The notes: a model not told the origin generated them from the sequence alone. Counted from the stretch's first letter, positions 1 through 9,651 are shown. The stretch is 64,000 bases of DNA from DASZVB01 sp035545855 (GCA_035545855.1 DASZXK010000174.1:1-64000), one strand, 5' to 3'. Numbers and translations: made by a program.

Positions 1-2061
1 GTCGACAGCCCGCCGGTGAATGCCCTCGGCCAGGCCGTGCGGCAGGGCCTTTCCGATTGCCTCGCGCGCGGGCTCGCGGACGGAAACGCAAAGGCGCTCG
101 TGCTCGCGTGCGGGGGGCGGACGTTCATCGCCGGCGCGGACATCACCGAGTTCGGGAAGCCGCCCCTGGACCCTCCGCTCGGCGACGTCATCGAGCGCTT
201 CGAGTCGAGCGACAAGCCGATCGTTGCCGCGATCTTCGGGACGGCGCTCGGCGGCGGGCTCGAGATCGCTCTCTCCTGCCATTACCGGGTGGCGGTCGCG
301 TCGGCGAAGTGCGGGCTCCCCGAGGTGAAGCTCGGCATCCTGCCTGGAGCGGGCGGCACCCAGCGGCTCCCGAGACTCGTCGGGTTCCAGAAGGCGCTCG
401 ACATGATCACCACCGGGGAACCAATCTCCGCGACGGAGGCGAAGGCCATCGGCCTCGTGGACGCGATCGTGGAGGGAGACGTCGTGGAGGGCGCCGTGAA
501 ATTCGCGGCCGGCATCGCCGAGAAGCGGCCGCTCCCGCGCGCTCGCGATCTCACGGCGCACCTCGACCAGGCCAGGGCGGATCCGTCCTTTCTCGACAAG
601 GCGAAGAAGAGCGCGACCGAGCGGAGCCGCGGCGCGTACGCGCCCATCCGGTGCATCGAGGCGGTTCGCGCCGCGCTCGAGCTCCCGTTCGACGAGGGGC
701 TCCGGAAGGAGCGGGCGCTCATCACGGAGGCCATCGGGTCCGTGGAATCCAGGGCGATGCGGCACGTCTTCTTCGCGGAGCGGAAAGCCGCGAAGATCCC
801 CGACGTCCCCGAAGACACGCCCACGCTCCCCGTGAAGAGCGCGGCCGTGCTCGGCGCCGGGACGATGGGCGGGGGCATCGCGATGGTGCTCGCGAACGCG
901 GGCATCGCGGTTCAGCTCGTCGATCGCGAACAGGACTTCGTCGACAAGGGCCTCGACATCGTCCGGAAGAACTACGCGGCGACGGTGAAGAAGGGGAAGC
1001 TCTCCCAGGCGCAGATGGACGAGCGCGTGGCCCGCATCGCGGGAACGACGAACTGGGACGGCCTCGCGTCCGTGGATCTCGTCATCGAGGCCGTGTTCGA
1101 GGAGATGGGCCTGAAGAAGGAGATCTTCGGAAAGCTCGACCGGATCTGCAAGAAGGACGCGATCCTCGCGACGAACACGTCGACCCTCAGCATCGACGAG
1201 ATCGCGACGGCCACGTCGCGGCCGGGTCAGGTCGTCGGGTGGCACTTCTTCAGCCCGGCGAACGTGATGCGCCTGCTCGAGGTCGTGCGAGGGAAGGCGA
1301 CGGACGAGGCCGTCGTCGCGACGAGCATGAAGGTCGGCAAGCAGATCGGGAAGGTGCCGGTCCTCGTCGGCGTCTGCTACGGCTTCGTCGGGAACCGGAT
1401 GCTCCACCAGTACTACCGTGAGGCGCAGTTCCTCATCCAGGAGGGCGCGCTCCCGCAGCAGGTGGACAAGGTCATGACGGGCTTCGGGCTCGCGATGGGC
1501 CCGTGCGCGACGAGCGACCTCGCCGGCATCGACGTCGGGTGGCGCATCCGGAAGGCGCAGCCGAAGCCGCCTCCCGGCGAGCGTTACATGGGCGCCGTGC
1601 CGGACCGGCTCGCGGAGATGGGACGCTACGGCCAGAAGACGAACGCCGGCTTCTACAAGTACGAGGCGGGGAACCGCACCCCGATCCCCGATCCGGAGGT
1701 CGAGAAGATCATCCTCGACGTGTCGAAGGAGCTCGGCATCACCCGGCGGACCATCTCGGACGACGAGATCCTCGAGCGGTGCCTCTTCGCCATGATCAAC
1801 GAGGGCGCGAAGATCCTCGACGAGAAGATCGCGCTTCGCGCGTCCGACATAGACACCGTGTGGATCAACGGCTACGGCTTTCCGAGCCACCGCGGCGGCC
1901 CGATGTTCCATGCCGACGTCGTGGGCCTCCCGAAGCTCCTCGCGCGCATCCAGGAGTTCGAGAAGGAGCACGGCAAGGTCTGGAAGCCGTCTCCGCTCCT
2001 GGTCCGGCTCGCCTCCGAGGGGCGGACCTTCGCGTCGTTCGACGAGGGCGCCGGCGGATGA
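1..2061 (+). CDS. Bifunctional enoyl-CoA hydratase / 3-hydroxyacyl-CoA dehydrogenase (5' end outside window)
   Basis: This is a fatty acid beta-oxidation multifunctional enzyme of the FadB/FadJ/peroxisomal MFE type, which hydrates trans-2-enoyl-CoA and then oxidises the 3-hydroxyacyl-CoA with NAD. The reading frame is open from base 1, and the first residues (VDSPPVNALG) match the interior of a crotonase fold, so only a few codons are missing. The crotonase half carries the oxyanion segment GGGLEIALSCHYRVA and the catalytic-region motif GLPEVKLGILPGAGGTQRLP. The dehydrogenase half starts at the Rossmann motif GAGTMGGGIAMVLANAG, has the catalytic-His segment GWHFFSPANVMRLLEVV, and ends with the C-terminal motif GYGFPSHRGGP. 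No thiolase is visible in the window. The stop overlaps the start of the next gene (ATGA), so the two are probably co-transcribed. FadB versus FadJ cannot be decided. Confidence 0.93.
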   Translation, partial: VDSPPVNALGQAVRQGLSDCLARGLADGNAKALVLACGGRTFIAGADITEFGKPPLDPPLGDVIERFESSDKPIVAAIFGTALGGGLEIALSCHYRVAVASAKCGLPEVKLGILPGAGGTQRLPRLVGFQKALDMITTGEPISATEAKAIGLVDAIVEGDVVEGAVKFAAGIAEKRPLPRARDLTAHLDQARADPSFLDKAKKSATERSRGAYAPIRCIEAVRAALELPFDEGLRKERALITEAIGSVESRAMRHVFFAERKAAKIPDVPEDTPTLPVKSAAVLGAGTMGGGIAMVLANAGIAVQLVDREQDFVDKGLDIVRKNYAATVKKGKLSQAQMDERVARIAGTTNWDGLASVDLVIEAVFEEMGLKKEIFGKLDRICKKDAILATNTSTLSIDEIATATSRPGQVVGWHFFSPANVMRLLEVVRGKATDEAVVATSMKVGKQIGKVPVLVGVCYGFVGNRMLHQYYREAQFLIQEGALPQQVDKVMTGFGLAMGPCATSDLAGIDVGWRIRKAQPKPPPGERYMGAVPDRLAEMGRYGQKTNAGFYKYEAGNRTPIPDPEVEKIILDVSKELGITRRTISDDEILERCLFAMINEGAKILDEKIALRASDIDTVWINGYGFPSHRGGPMFHADVVGLPKLLARIQEFEKEHGKVWKPSPLLVRLASEGRTFASFDEGAGG

Positions 2062-2831
2062 GCGCGGGCTCCCTGTTCGATCTCACGGGCAAGACGGCGC
2101 TCGTCACCGGCTCCTCGAAAGGGATCGGCCGGGCCATCGCGGAACGGATGGCCGAGCACGGCGCGAACGTCGTGGTCTCGAGCCGGAAGGAAGCGGCGTG
2201 CCAGGAGGTCGTCGCCGGCATCGTCCAGAGGGGCGGCAAGGCCGTCGCGATCCCCGCGAACATCTCGAGCAAGGAAGAACTCGAGCGCCTCGTCGCGGAG
2301 ACGCGCCGCGCGTTCTCGGAGATCCACGTCCTCGTCTGCAACGCGGCGGTGAACCCGCACTACGGGCCCACACAGGAAATCCCGGACTCGGCGTTCGACA
2401 AGGTGATGGGCGTGAACGTCCGCTCGAATCACTGGCTCTGCCAGATGATCGTCCCCGAGATGGCGGCGCGAAAGGACGGCTCCGTCGTCATCGTCTCGTC
2501 GATCGGCGGCCTGAAGGGGTCGAAGGTCCTCGGCACCTACGGCATCAGCAAGGCCGCGGACATGCAGATGGCCCGGAACCTCGCCGTCGAGTGGGGGCCG
2601 CACAACGTCCGCGTGAACTGCATCGCGCCGGGACTCGTCCGGACCGACTTCGCTCGCGCCCTCTGGGAGAACCCGGAGACGTATCGGCGCGCGGTATCCA
2701 CCTATCCGCTCGGCCGCATCGGCGAGCCCGACGAGATCGCGGGCGCGGCCGTGTTCCTCGCGTCGCGCGCGGGGAGCTTCGTCACTGGACAGACGATCGT
2801 CGTCGACGGCGGTTCGACGATCGCGAGCTGA
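2058..2831 (+). CDS. SDR family NAD(P)-dependent oxidoreductase (DHRS4-like)
   Basis: A 257-residue classical short-chain dehydrogenase/reductase. It has the cofactor motif TGSSKGIG near the N-terminus, the structural NAAVNP segment, the catalytic serine in VSSIGG, the YGISK active-site Tyr-Lys pair, and the C-terminal stretch GSFVTGQTIVVDGG. The NAAVNPHYGP segment resembles the DHRS4/carbonyl reductase branch, so a ketone or 3-oxoacyl substrate is likely, but the substrate cannot be read from sequence. The start is the ATG that overlaps the upstream stop (ATGA). An upstream extension is open but would lie inside the preceding gene. Coupling with a beta-oxidation enzyme suggests a role in fatty acyl or ketone metabolism. 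Confidence 0.9.
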   Translation: MSAGSLFDLTGKTALVTGSSKGIGRAIAERMAEHGANVVVSSRKEAACQEVVAGIVQRGGKAVAIPANISSKEELERLVAETRRAFSEIHVLVCNAAVNPHYGPTQEIPDSAFDKVMGVNVRSNHWLCQMIVPEMAARKDGSVVIVSSIGGLKGSKVLGTYGISKAADMQMARNLAVEWGPHNVRVNCIAPGLVRTDFARALWENPETYRRAVSTYPLGRIGEPDEIAGAAVFLASRAGSFVTGQTIVVDGGSTIAS

Positions 2832-2834
2832 CGT

Positions 2835-4040
2835 TCACTGCGGAGGCGGCGGAGGGGGCGGAGGCGGCGCCTCCGCGGGCGGCGGCGGTGCGGGCGCCGG
2901 CGGCATCACGATGCCCGGCGGGGGCGCGCCCGGCGGCGGCGGAGGTCCTCCCGGCGCGCCGTTCGTCTTCAGGACTCGGTTTCGGACGATCTGGGTCTCG
3001 CGCCGGACCCTCACCGTGACCGGGCGCTCCGAGTGGATGCTCCCCGTGAAGGCGTCGAGGCCGTAGTCCGAGCCGTTCGCGGGGGCGTCGAGAGAGGCGT
3101 CGATGACGTAGAGCCCGGGGACCGCGAAGGTCCCGCGAGGACAGAGCTCCACGAGCCGGCTCACGAGCGTCACCGAGCCTCCCGGGGCGATCGACGAGAA
3201 CGCGCGCCGGTCGGGGTTTCGCATGTCCGGCTCCGAGTCGCAGGACACGGTGCCGTGCGGCGTGTGCACCTCGAACGTGAGGAGCTCTCTCCGGAGAAAG
3301 ACGACCAGGCGGTGGCGGAGCGGGTTCTTGATCCGCACCGTCGCGGTGACGTTCTGCTCGGCCTGAGCGTCCGAGCCCTTCACCATGACGAGGGACGGCG
3401 AGTCTTTGTCCTCGTCGTCCGGCTTTTCGCCGTCCTTGTCCGACCAGGGGGCGTAGCGCGCGTCCAGCACGACGGGGTCGCCCGTGGCGTTCTTCGCGGG
3501 GCCGAGCGTTCCTCCTTCACCCTTCGGCTCCGCGACGAAGGGCTCCGTGTCGGGGAGCTTCTCTTCGACGGCCTTGCCGTGGCGGTACACCTTCTTCGTC
3601 TTGCTCGGGAAGCCGTAGACCGCCGTGACCTGGGCGGTCGGGACGAGGAGCTCCTGCACGCCGGCGCTGAAGCAGTAGTAGCGCGGGTCCACGTGGTGCT
3701 TCGCGGACTCTCCGGGCTCCAGCTCCCGCATGGAACTTCCGCTCGGCTGCTTCGGGAAGAGCTCGTCCGGGAGCCGACAGTGGTGCGTCTTGTCCGAGCC
3801 CGGCCGGGTCACGTCGAGCGTGAGCGCCCGCGGGTCGTCGAAGAGACGGATCGGCACCGAGGACACGTTCTCGATCGTGAGGAGCCAGGGCTCGTCGGGA
3901 CCGGATTCCTCGAGCGACGCGCGGAGCGGCACCGGCGGCAGTTCGGGCGCAGGGGGAGCCTTCGGCAGAGCGCCGGCCCCGGCCGAAAGCGAAAGGGACA
4001 GCGCCAGGGCACGTCCCACGAAGCGGCCTCGCGTGCTCAT
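2835..4040 (-). CDS. Secreted protein of unknown function with a proline-rich C-terminus
   Basis: About 401 residues. The chosen ATG is preceded by GGCGAG and gives a signal peptide (MSTRGRFVGRALALSLSLSA...GALP). A longer in-frame start 25 codons upstream would bury this signal and overlap the thiE promoter region. The mature part begins with an Ig-like or beta-sandwich-looking stretch (LTIENVSSVPIRLFDDPRALT), followed by a second stretch about ligand or protein contacts (VTATVRIKNPLRHRLVVFLRR). The last 45 residues are almost entirely Pro, Gly and Ala. I recognise no catalytic motif. The protein is probably periplasmic or surface exposed. It converges with the SDR gene, leaving only three bases between the stops, and is divergent from thiE. 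Confidence 0.72.
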   Translation of the reverse strand: MSTRGRFVGRALALSLSLSAGAGALPKAPPAPELPPVPLRASLEESGPDEPWLLTIENVSSVPIRLFDDPRALTLDVTRPGSDKTHHCRLPDELFPKQPSGSSMRELEPGESAKHHVDPRYYCFSAGVQELLVPTAQVTAVYGFPSKTKKVYRHGKAVEEKLPDTEPFVAEPKGEGGTLGPAKNATGDPVVLDARYAPWSDKDGEKPDDEDKDSPSLVMVKGSDAQAEQNVTATVRIKNPLRHRLVVFLRRELLTFEVHTPHGTVSCDSEPDMRNPDRRAFSSIAPGGSVTLVSRLVELCPRGTFAVPGLYVIDASLDAPANGSDYGLDAFTGSIHSERPVTVRVRRETQIVRNRVLKTNGAPGGPPPPPGAPPPGIVMPPAPAPPPPAEAPPPPPPPPPQ

Positions 4041-4113
4041 CTCGCCGGCACCAATATCCCATTGTCCGAGCCCCTCGCAACCGAAGGGCCGGCTATCCTG
4101 CCCCCAACGCCAC

Positions 4114-4767
4114 ATGCGCGGTCTCTATGCCATCGCCGACGTCGATTTTCTGTCGGCCCGGAGCGTCCCGGTCGGAGACTTCGTCCGCGCCGTCCTTTCC
4201 GCGCGGCCGGCAGCGCTTCAGCTCCGGGCGAAGAGCCTCGGGGCTCGCGATACCCTGTCCCTCCTCGGCGAGCTCTCGCCCCTCGCCAGGGCGGCCGGGG
4301 TGCCGTTCTTCGCCAACGACCGGCCCGATCTCGCTCTCCTCGCCGGATGCGACGGCGTGCACGTCGGCCAGTCGGACCTTCCCGTCGCGGACGTCCGGCG
4401 CTTCGCGAAGTCGCTTCGCGTCGGGGTATCGACTCACGACGAGGCGGAGCTCCGGAGGGCGCTCGCCGCGACGCCCGACTACGTCGCGTTCGGCCCCGTC
4501 TTCGGCACGACGTCCAAGGCGTCCCCGGAGCCCACGGTCGGCGTCGCCGCGCTCGCTCGGGCCCACGTGAACGCGCGGGCGGCCGGGATCCCGCTCGTGG
4601 CCATCGGCGGAGTGGACCTCCGAACCGTTGCCGCCATACGGGGCCACGCGGATGGGTTCGCCGTCATCTCCGCGCTCCTTCCCGCGGAGGGGCTCGCCGC
4701 CGTCCCCGCGCGGGCTCGCGAGCTCCAGGCGGCGTTCGCCACGCCCCGGACGTCAGACGGCGCGTAG
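4114..4767 (+). CDS. thiE: Thiamine-phosphate synthase
   Basis: A TIM-barrel enzyme of 217 residues that joins HMP-pyrophosphate and thiazole phosphate to make thiamine monophosphate. Signature segments occur in order: LQLRAKS (strand 2), FFANDRPDLALLAGCDGVHVGQSDLP (phosphate-site loop, here in two adjoining parts), VGVSTHDEAELRRA, DYVAFGPVFGTTSK, and PLVAIGGVDLRTVAAI. The start MRGLYAIADVDF matches the family N-terminus; the open upstream extension lies antisense to the neighbouring secreted-protein gene and is rejected. No THI-box riboswitch is evident in the short leader, and no other thiamine gene is nearby. The 3' end overlaps that of holB by 15 bases in convergent orientation. Confidence 0.93.
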   Translation: MRGLYAIADVDFLSARSVPVGDFVRAVLSARPAALQLRAKSLGARDTLSLLGELSPLARAAGVPFFANDRPDLALLAGCDGVHVGQSDLPVADVRRFAKSLRVGVSTHDEAELRRALAATPDYVAFGPVFGTTSKASPEPTVGVAALARAHVNARAAGIPLVAIGGVDLRTVAAIRGHADGFAVISALLPAEGLAAVPARARELQAAFATPRTSDGA

Positions 4768-5742
4768 CCGGACCATCATCGACTCGAGCGTGAGGCCCGG
4801 CTGCGCGTTCCTCTCGACGGCCGCGACGGCCTCGAGCACCGCCGCGTAACGGCGCGCGGCGCGTTCGGCGCGGCGCACGTCGGTCTCGACGTGGTCTCGC
4901 GCGTCCAGCGCGAAGTGCTGCGAGAGGCCCTCCAGGTGGGCCTTCAAGAGGTCCCGGTCGTCGGGGCGATTGCTCGCGAAGAGCACCGCTCCCTCGAGCG
5001 ACGGCGCCTCGAGGGCCGTCAATGCTCCCGTGACGAAGTCGCTCCGCGCGCGCGCGGCTTCCTCATCCGCCAGGGCGAGCGCGTTGCCCACGCTCCCACC
5101 GGCGTGACGCGCGAGCTCCGCGGGCAGGCTCCGCTCGACGAGCAGGCGCTCCACGACCGGTTCGGGGAGCGCCCCGAAGCGAACCGCGAGCGTGCGCGAA
5201 CGGATCGTGTCCAGCAGGCGGTGCGGTTGGCTCGTGAGGAGCACGAAGTGAACGCGGTTCGGCGGTTCCTCGAGCGTCTTCAGGAGCGCGTTCGCGGCCG
5301 GCAGGGAGAGCTCCTCCGCCGCGCGCACGATGAACACGAGCGCCCGTCCTTCGTGCGGCGAATACCCGACCCGGGCGAGGACGAGCTTCCGGACCTGCTC
5401 GACGCCGATGAGCGTGCTCTCGCGGGTCGACGTTCCGAGCGCGGACGCCGGATAGAGGCCGCGCTCGAGGAGCACGACGTCAGGGTGCTGCGGGACGTGG
5501 GGATCGTCCTCCGCGAGGCGCACGGCGCGCTTGCACGCGCTGCACTCGCCGCACCCGAGCGGACCTGGTCCTTCGCAGACCAGGGACTGCGCGAGCGCGA
5601 ACGCGGCGCGCTCCTTCCCGACGCCCGACGGCCCCTCGAACCGGTAGGCGTGATGCACGCGTCCGGAGTGGAGCGCGCGCGTCAGCGTCTCCACGGCGGG
5701 CGCCTGGCCCAGGATGCCGTCGAAGACGCTCCGTGGCGCCAC
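4753..5742 (-). CDS. holB: DNA polymerase III subunit delta'
   Basis: Clamp-loader AAA+ subunit of about 329 residues. It shows a Walker A-like GPSGVGKE at residues 37-44, a Cys cluster (CGECSACKR) typical of the zinc module, and the box LLKTLEEPPNRVHFVLLTS. The usual SRC sensor reads SRT, which is normal variation for delta'. The assigned start is a GTG eight bases after the tetR stop (residues APRSVFDGILGQ follow); a longer start would run into tetR. In many bacteria tmk precedes holB, but here a TetR gene does. Confidence 0.88.
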   Translation of the reverse strand: MAPRSVFDGILGQAPAVETLTRALHSGRVHHAYRFEGPSGVGKERAAFALAQSLVCEGPGPLGCGECSACKRAVRLAEDDPHVPQHPDVVLLERGLYPASALGTSTRESTLIGVEQVRKLVLARVGYSPHEGRALVFIVRAAEELSLPAANALLKTLEEPPNRVHFVLLTSQPHRLLDTIRSRTLAVRFGALPEPVVERLLVERSLPAELARHAGGSVGNALALADEEAARARSDFVTGALTALEAPSLEGAVLFASNRPDDRDLLKAHLEGLSQHFALDARDHVETDVRRAERAARRYAAVLEAVAAVERNAQPGLTLESMMVRLRAV

Positions 5743-5750
5743 GGGGACGG

Positions 5751-6440
5751 TCAGCCCGCCTTGGCCTTCGGGACCTGCGAGTCGAGCTGCTCGACGCCGA
5801 GGCGGAGCAGGTAGAGGAAGAGACGGTACGCGTCGTCCGTCTTCGCGCTCTCGCCCTCGATGTACGAGGCCACGGAGAGGCCGTCGAGCACCGCGAGGAT
5901 CAGCATGGAGAGCGCTTCCGTGTTCACCGCGCGGCCGCCCTCGCCGAGGGCGGTGTTGATGCCGTCCGTGACGAGCCGGCGCTTCTCGAGGAGAAGCGCG
6001 GCGGCACGGCGGCGGAGCTCCGCGTCGTTCCGCGATGCGCTCCACACCTCGATGTTGAGACCGACGCTGCCCGTCGCGCGGACCTCCCAGAGGGACTTCA
6101 GCGCGTCCATCGCGCGGCCCTGCTGGCTCGTCTCCTTGCTCGTCGCGAGCACTTCACGCACGCGATCCAGGTAGCGGTTGTACGTGTAGCTCTGCACCTC
6201 GTGGATGAGGGCCGCCTTGCTGGCGAAGTAGTAGTGGACGATGCTCTTGCGGAGGCCGAGCTCTTTCCCGATCTCGGCGAGGGTCGTCGCGCTGAAGCCC
6301 TTCCGGGCGAAGCACTTCGCGGCCGCGTTCAAGATCGCCGCCACCCGAGGGTTGTTCCAGTCGACCGCACGCGGCGCGACGTTGTCGGTGGTCTGTCCTT
6401 CGAGCTCAGCGCCCTGACGCGATGCGGTATCTGCGGACAT
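5751..6440 (-). CDS. TetR/AcrR family transcriptional regulator
   Basis: 229 residues with an N-terminal TetR helix-turn-helix (AAAKCFARKGFSATTLAEIG followed by KSIVHYYFASKAALIHEV) at about residues 37-85, and an all-helical ligand-binding C-terminus. Regulators of this group often control fatty acid or efflux genes, but the target is not evident here. It sits directly upstream of holB on the same strand and may be co-transcribed with it. The start is preceded by a purine-rich GAAGAGGCG. The 284 bases upstream, up to the small lipoprotein gene, hold no convincing ORF and probably contain its promoter. Confidence 0.92.
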   Translation of the reverse strand: MSADTASRQGAELEGQTTDNVAPRAVDWNNPRVAAILNAAAKCFARKGFSATTLAEIGKELGLRKSIVHYYFASKAALIHEVQSYTYNRYLDRVREVLATSKETSQQGRAMDALKSLWEVRATGSVGLNIEVWSASRNDAELRRRAAALLLEKRRLVTDGINTALGEGGRAVNTEALSMLILAVLDGLSVASYIEGESAKTDDAYRLFLYLLRLGVEQLDSQVPKAKAG

Positions 6441-6724
6441 TGTTCGCCTCTTCGGAAAGGTTGGACGGTCGACCGACCCGAAGGGGTTCGGCCCAAAGCC
6501 GATAGAACGGCCCCTCAGGTGACCCAGGGGTTCTCCGATGGACGACCCCGCTAGTCAAGCCCTGGCTACGCGGCCGGTTTTTCGATCCGGCCCGAGCGCG
6601 CACGCAGATCCCTGAAACCCCTCGAGAAATGGGCGGGTTTCTCCGTGGCCGGGACGGCCATTTGGGTCCCCTCCGAGCGGCTGGTCGACGAACGAGCCTG
6701 TTTCCCGGCCGTCCGCGGCGCGCG

Positions 6725-7075
6725 TCACTTCTTTCCGGCGGGTTTCTTGGCGCTCTTCGCGTCCGCCTTCGGCGGCTCGGCCTTCGACGCTTCGGGCTTC
6801 GTCGCGGCGGGTTCCGGCGCGGGCTCGGCGGGCTTGGTTTCGGGGGCCTTCTCGGCGGGCTTCGTCTCCGCCGGCTTGGCCGCCTCCGCCGACCCGCTCG
6901 CCTTGGTGCTCGACGTGTCCCCTTCGAGCTCAGCTTCGAGCTCGTCCTCTTCCGGCTTCTGCTTCACGACCGGCTCGACGTTGGGGATCTGGTACGTGCC
7001 CGCGGCCCCGCAGCCCTGCATCGCGAAAAACGTGGAGAGAAGCGCGGCGCCCTTCACCCAGCGAGTCGTCTTCAT
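6725..7075 (-). CDS. Small lipoprotein with an Ala/Pro/Lys/Glu-rich tail
   Basis: 116 residues. The N-terminus is a lipoprotein signal with the lipobox MQGC (Cys22). The mature chain is low complexity: an acidic patch (EEDELEAELEGD), then repeated AKPAETKPAE-type segments to a Lys-rich end. Such tails often span the periplasm or bind peptidoglycan or polyanions; no fold is recognised. It lies just downstream of the OmpA-family gene on the same strand, with a gap of about 100 bases, so a shared envelope role is plausible but inferred. Confidence 0.75.
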   Translation of the reverse strand: MKTTRWVKGAALLSTFFAMQGCGAAGTYQIPNVEPVVKQKPEEDELEAELEGDTSSTKASGSAEAAKPAETKPAEKAPETKPAEPAPEPAATKPEASKAEPPKADAKSAKKPAGKK

Positions 7076-7176
7076 CGCGGCGCAGGCTAGATCCTTACCG
7101 CCTGGGGTTCAAGGGGAGCGTCGCGCTCGTCCGCGTGACGCTCGAGGCACGACGGCTCCCCTCGTCTTTCGCCCGT

Positions 7177-9489
7177 TCACTTCACGATGACGAGCTGAAC
7201 GCGCCGGTTCTTCGCCTTGTTCTTGGGCGACGAATTCGGGACGAGCGGCTTGTCCTGGCCGTAGCCCTTCGCCGTGAGTCGGCTCGCGTCCACGCCGTTC
7301 TCCACGAGGATCTGGCGCACCGCGTTGGCGCGGTCCGTGCTGAGCTTCTGGTTGATCTCGGGGGTGCCGGTGTCGTCCGTGTGGCCCTGGACCTCGATGC
7401 CCGTGATGTCGGCGTGCGTCTTCAGGACGTCGGCGGCCTCTTCCAGGAGAGCCATCGAGTCCGGGAGGACCTCCGCCGACCCGTGGAGGAAGTGCACTTC
7501 CTTCTTCAGCTTGATCTCGGTCGGCGTGATGACGACGTTCGGCGTCTTCGGCCGCTCGTGGATCGCGAGCTGCGTGTTCACGTCCTTCCGCGGCTCGAGG
7601 GTGAGCTCCGTCGCGGCGCCGAGGTATCCGTCCGCCTCCACGCCGAGCTTGCTCTTGCCGGCCGGGACGTTGCCGAAGCGGAAGCTCCCTTCGGAGTCCG
7701 TCTTCAGCGCGAGCTGCCGGCCGAGCGGGTCCGTGATGGTGACGGTCGCGCCTTCGACGAAGAGCGTCGTGTCCGCGTTCCGGACGGTGCCGTTGATCGT
7801 CGCGGTGCGCGGGAGCGGTTCGAGCTCGCAGGACACCGTCGTGATCTTCGGGGCGCCGGGCTCTTCCGTCGGGGGCGCGCCGGGCGCCGGCCCGTCCTTC
7901 GCGGCGGGCGCGGCGGGCGCGGCGGGCGCGGCGGGTTTCCGTTCGTCCTTCGCGGGAGCGCCGGCCCCGTCCATCCCGGGCTTGCCGGCGAGGTCCTCGG
8001 CGATCGTCGCCCTGCACTCTCCGTCGTGGAAGCCCTCCGCGGTGACGGAGAACCGGTACTCGCCCGGATCGAGCGGGCCCGTCTGGAACTTCCCTTCCTC
8101 GTTCGTCACCATGCCGGTGATCGACTTGTTCTCGTAGCGGACGACGGCGTTCGCGATCGGCTCGCCGTTCTCGCCGGCCTGCTTCACGACGCCCTCGATG
8201 CGACGGACCGGGGGCGGGGGAAGAGCCTTCTCGACGACCTTCTCCACGACCTTCTCGTGGAGCGACGCGGACGAATCCACCGCCCACGAGACGCCCACGT
8301 GGATCGCCCACGGGCGCTCGGGCGTCGTCTCTTCGATGAACGACGACGTGCCGCCCGTCCCGACGTCGACCGCGGCGAGGAAGCCGAGGCCGCGAAGCCA
8401 GTCCGCCGCGCCCCAGGGATAGAGGCGAGCGCCGAGCGTCACGCGGGAGGGCGTCTCCGCGAACCCGGCGCGGCTCAGGCAGTCGTCACCCACGTTCCGG
8501 GAGATGTTGTTCCCGCAGTAGTGGCTCTGGCGATTCACGGGGATGTCGAGCGTCCACTCCGCGAACGGACGGACCCAGGACCACACTCCTTCGACGCCGA
8601 GGCCGGTGATGAAGTGATCCACGCGGTTGATGTCGTGCCCGAAGCGCTCGATGCGGCTGATCCGCTGCTCGCGCTTCACGGTGGACTCCCACTTCTGCTC
8701 GATGTCGTCCGCGAGCTTCCCCGAGTTGTCGAAGACGTACCCGAAGTTCAGGTGCACCCGGAGCGGGATGGGGTTCTGCCCCTCCGGCGCGCGAGTGAAG
8801 TCCGCCGTGCCGAGGGCGCGGATCCCGACGTTCGCCGTGTCGAAGGCGACGCCGCCGGGCGAGCTCACGAGGGTGGTGTCCACCGCGCCGCCGAAGCCGA
8901 GCACGCGGTGCGCGTCGCGGGGCATGAACGCCTTCACGCCGAGCGTCGTGTCCCCGACGGTGTCGATGACCTTCGGGTTCCCGTGGTCGTTCGAGGTGCT
9001 CTGGAAGCGAAGCGCGCCGTAACCTTCCAGGAAGGGCAGGGGCGTCGCAGAAATCAGGAGCCGCGTTCCGACCTGAGAGACGCTGTCCGAGTCGTGCGTG
9101 ACGATCGCGGGGGTCGTCAGCGTCGCCGTCGACGGCTGCGCGCAGTCCCCGCAGAGGAAGCCGCTCCCCGTGTAGTACGAGCCGACCAGGCCGAGCCGGA
9201 AGGTCCCGACGGCGCCCGAGTCGGCCGCGTAGGTGCGGACCAGGCCGGTGGCGCCCCAGAGAGTGGACTCCTCCTGCTGACCGCGCGGATCGAACTGCTC
9301 GGGCCCGTCCGGGGCGTCTTTCTGGGACGAGCCCGACGTCGACGCGGAGAAGCCGTCCGCGAGGGACGCGCTCGCGGTCACCTGGCCGTCGGCCTGGGGG
9401 GACGGCGAGGGCTTTGCGGACTCAGCGGCGATGGAAGGACGTGCGAATGCCAGCGCTGCGACGAGCGCGGAGTGACGAGAGTAGCGCAT
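7177..9489 (-). CDS. OmpA-family outer membrane protein with carboxypeptidase regulatory-like domains
   Basis: 770 residues. After a signal peptide (cleavage near SIAAES) come about 350 residues that look like an outer membrane beta-barrel (many alternating, Tyr/Gly-rich strands). Then follow two or three carboxypeptidase regulatory-like beta-sandwich modules (IEGVVKQAGENGEPIANAVV and INGTVRNADTTLFVEGATV), separated by an Ala/Pro-rich linker near residues 510-545. The C-terminus is an OmpA/Pal peptidoglycan-binding domain: VQGHTDDTGTPEINQKLS, AVRQILVENGVDASRLTAKG, and NKAKNRRVQLVI. The Asp and Arg residues that bind meso-diaminopimelate are present. It probably anchors the outer membrane to the wall. 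Confidence 0.88.
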   Translation of the reverse strand: MRYSRHSALVAALAFARPSIAAESAKPSPSPQADGQVTASASLADGFSASTSGSSQKDAPDGPEQFDPRGQQEESTLWGATGLVRTYAADSGAVGTFRLGLVGSYYTGSGFLCGDCAQPSTATLTTPAIVTHDSDSVSQVGTRLLISATPLPFLEGYGALRFQSTSNDHGNPKVIDTVGDTTLGVKAFMPRDAHRVLGFGGAVDTTLVSSPGGVAFDTANVGIRALGTADFTRAPEGQNPIPLRVHLNFGYVFDNSGKLADDIEQKWESTVKREQRISRIERFGHDINRVDHFITGLGVEGVWSWVRPFAEWTLDIPVNRQSHYCGNNISRNVGDDCLSRAGFAETPSRVTLGARLYPWGAADWLRGLGFLAAVDVGTGGTSSFIEETTPERPWAIHVGVSWAVDSSASLHEKVVEKVVEKALPPPPVRRIEGVVKQAGENGEPIANAVVRYENKSITGMVTNEEGKFQTGPLDPGEYRFSVTAEGFHDGECRATIAEDLAGKPGMDGAGAPAKDERKPAAPAAPAAPAAKDGPAPGAPPTEEPGAPKITTVSCELEPLPRTATINGTVRNADTTLFVEGATVTITDPLGRQLALKTDSEGSFRFGNVPAGKSKLGVEADGYLGAATELTLEPRKDVNTQLAIHERPKTPNVVITPTEIKLKKEVHFLHGSAEVLPDSMALLEEAADVLKTHADITGIEVQGHTDDTGTPEINQKLSTDRANAVRQILVENGVDASRLTAKGYGQDKPLVPNSSPKNKAKNRRVQLVIVK

Positions 9490-9651
9490 CGGTGTTGAAC
9501 TCGAGCTCCAGTATGCGAGAGAGCCAGCGCCGCCCGTTTTCGGCGCTCCGGACGTCCGACCGCGCGGGAGTCTACTTCAGGGCCTCCGAAAAACGCGAGC
9601 CCGTTTCCGCGGCCTTCCCGCGTGGGGCGCAGCCTCGCTTCTCGCGGTGCG

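Noticed and set aside
7102..7176. Terminator between the OmpA gene and the small lipoprotein gene
   Set aside because: The AGGGGAGC/GCTCCCCT arms pair only across a very long loop, so the evidence is too weak to list.
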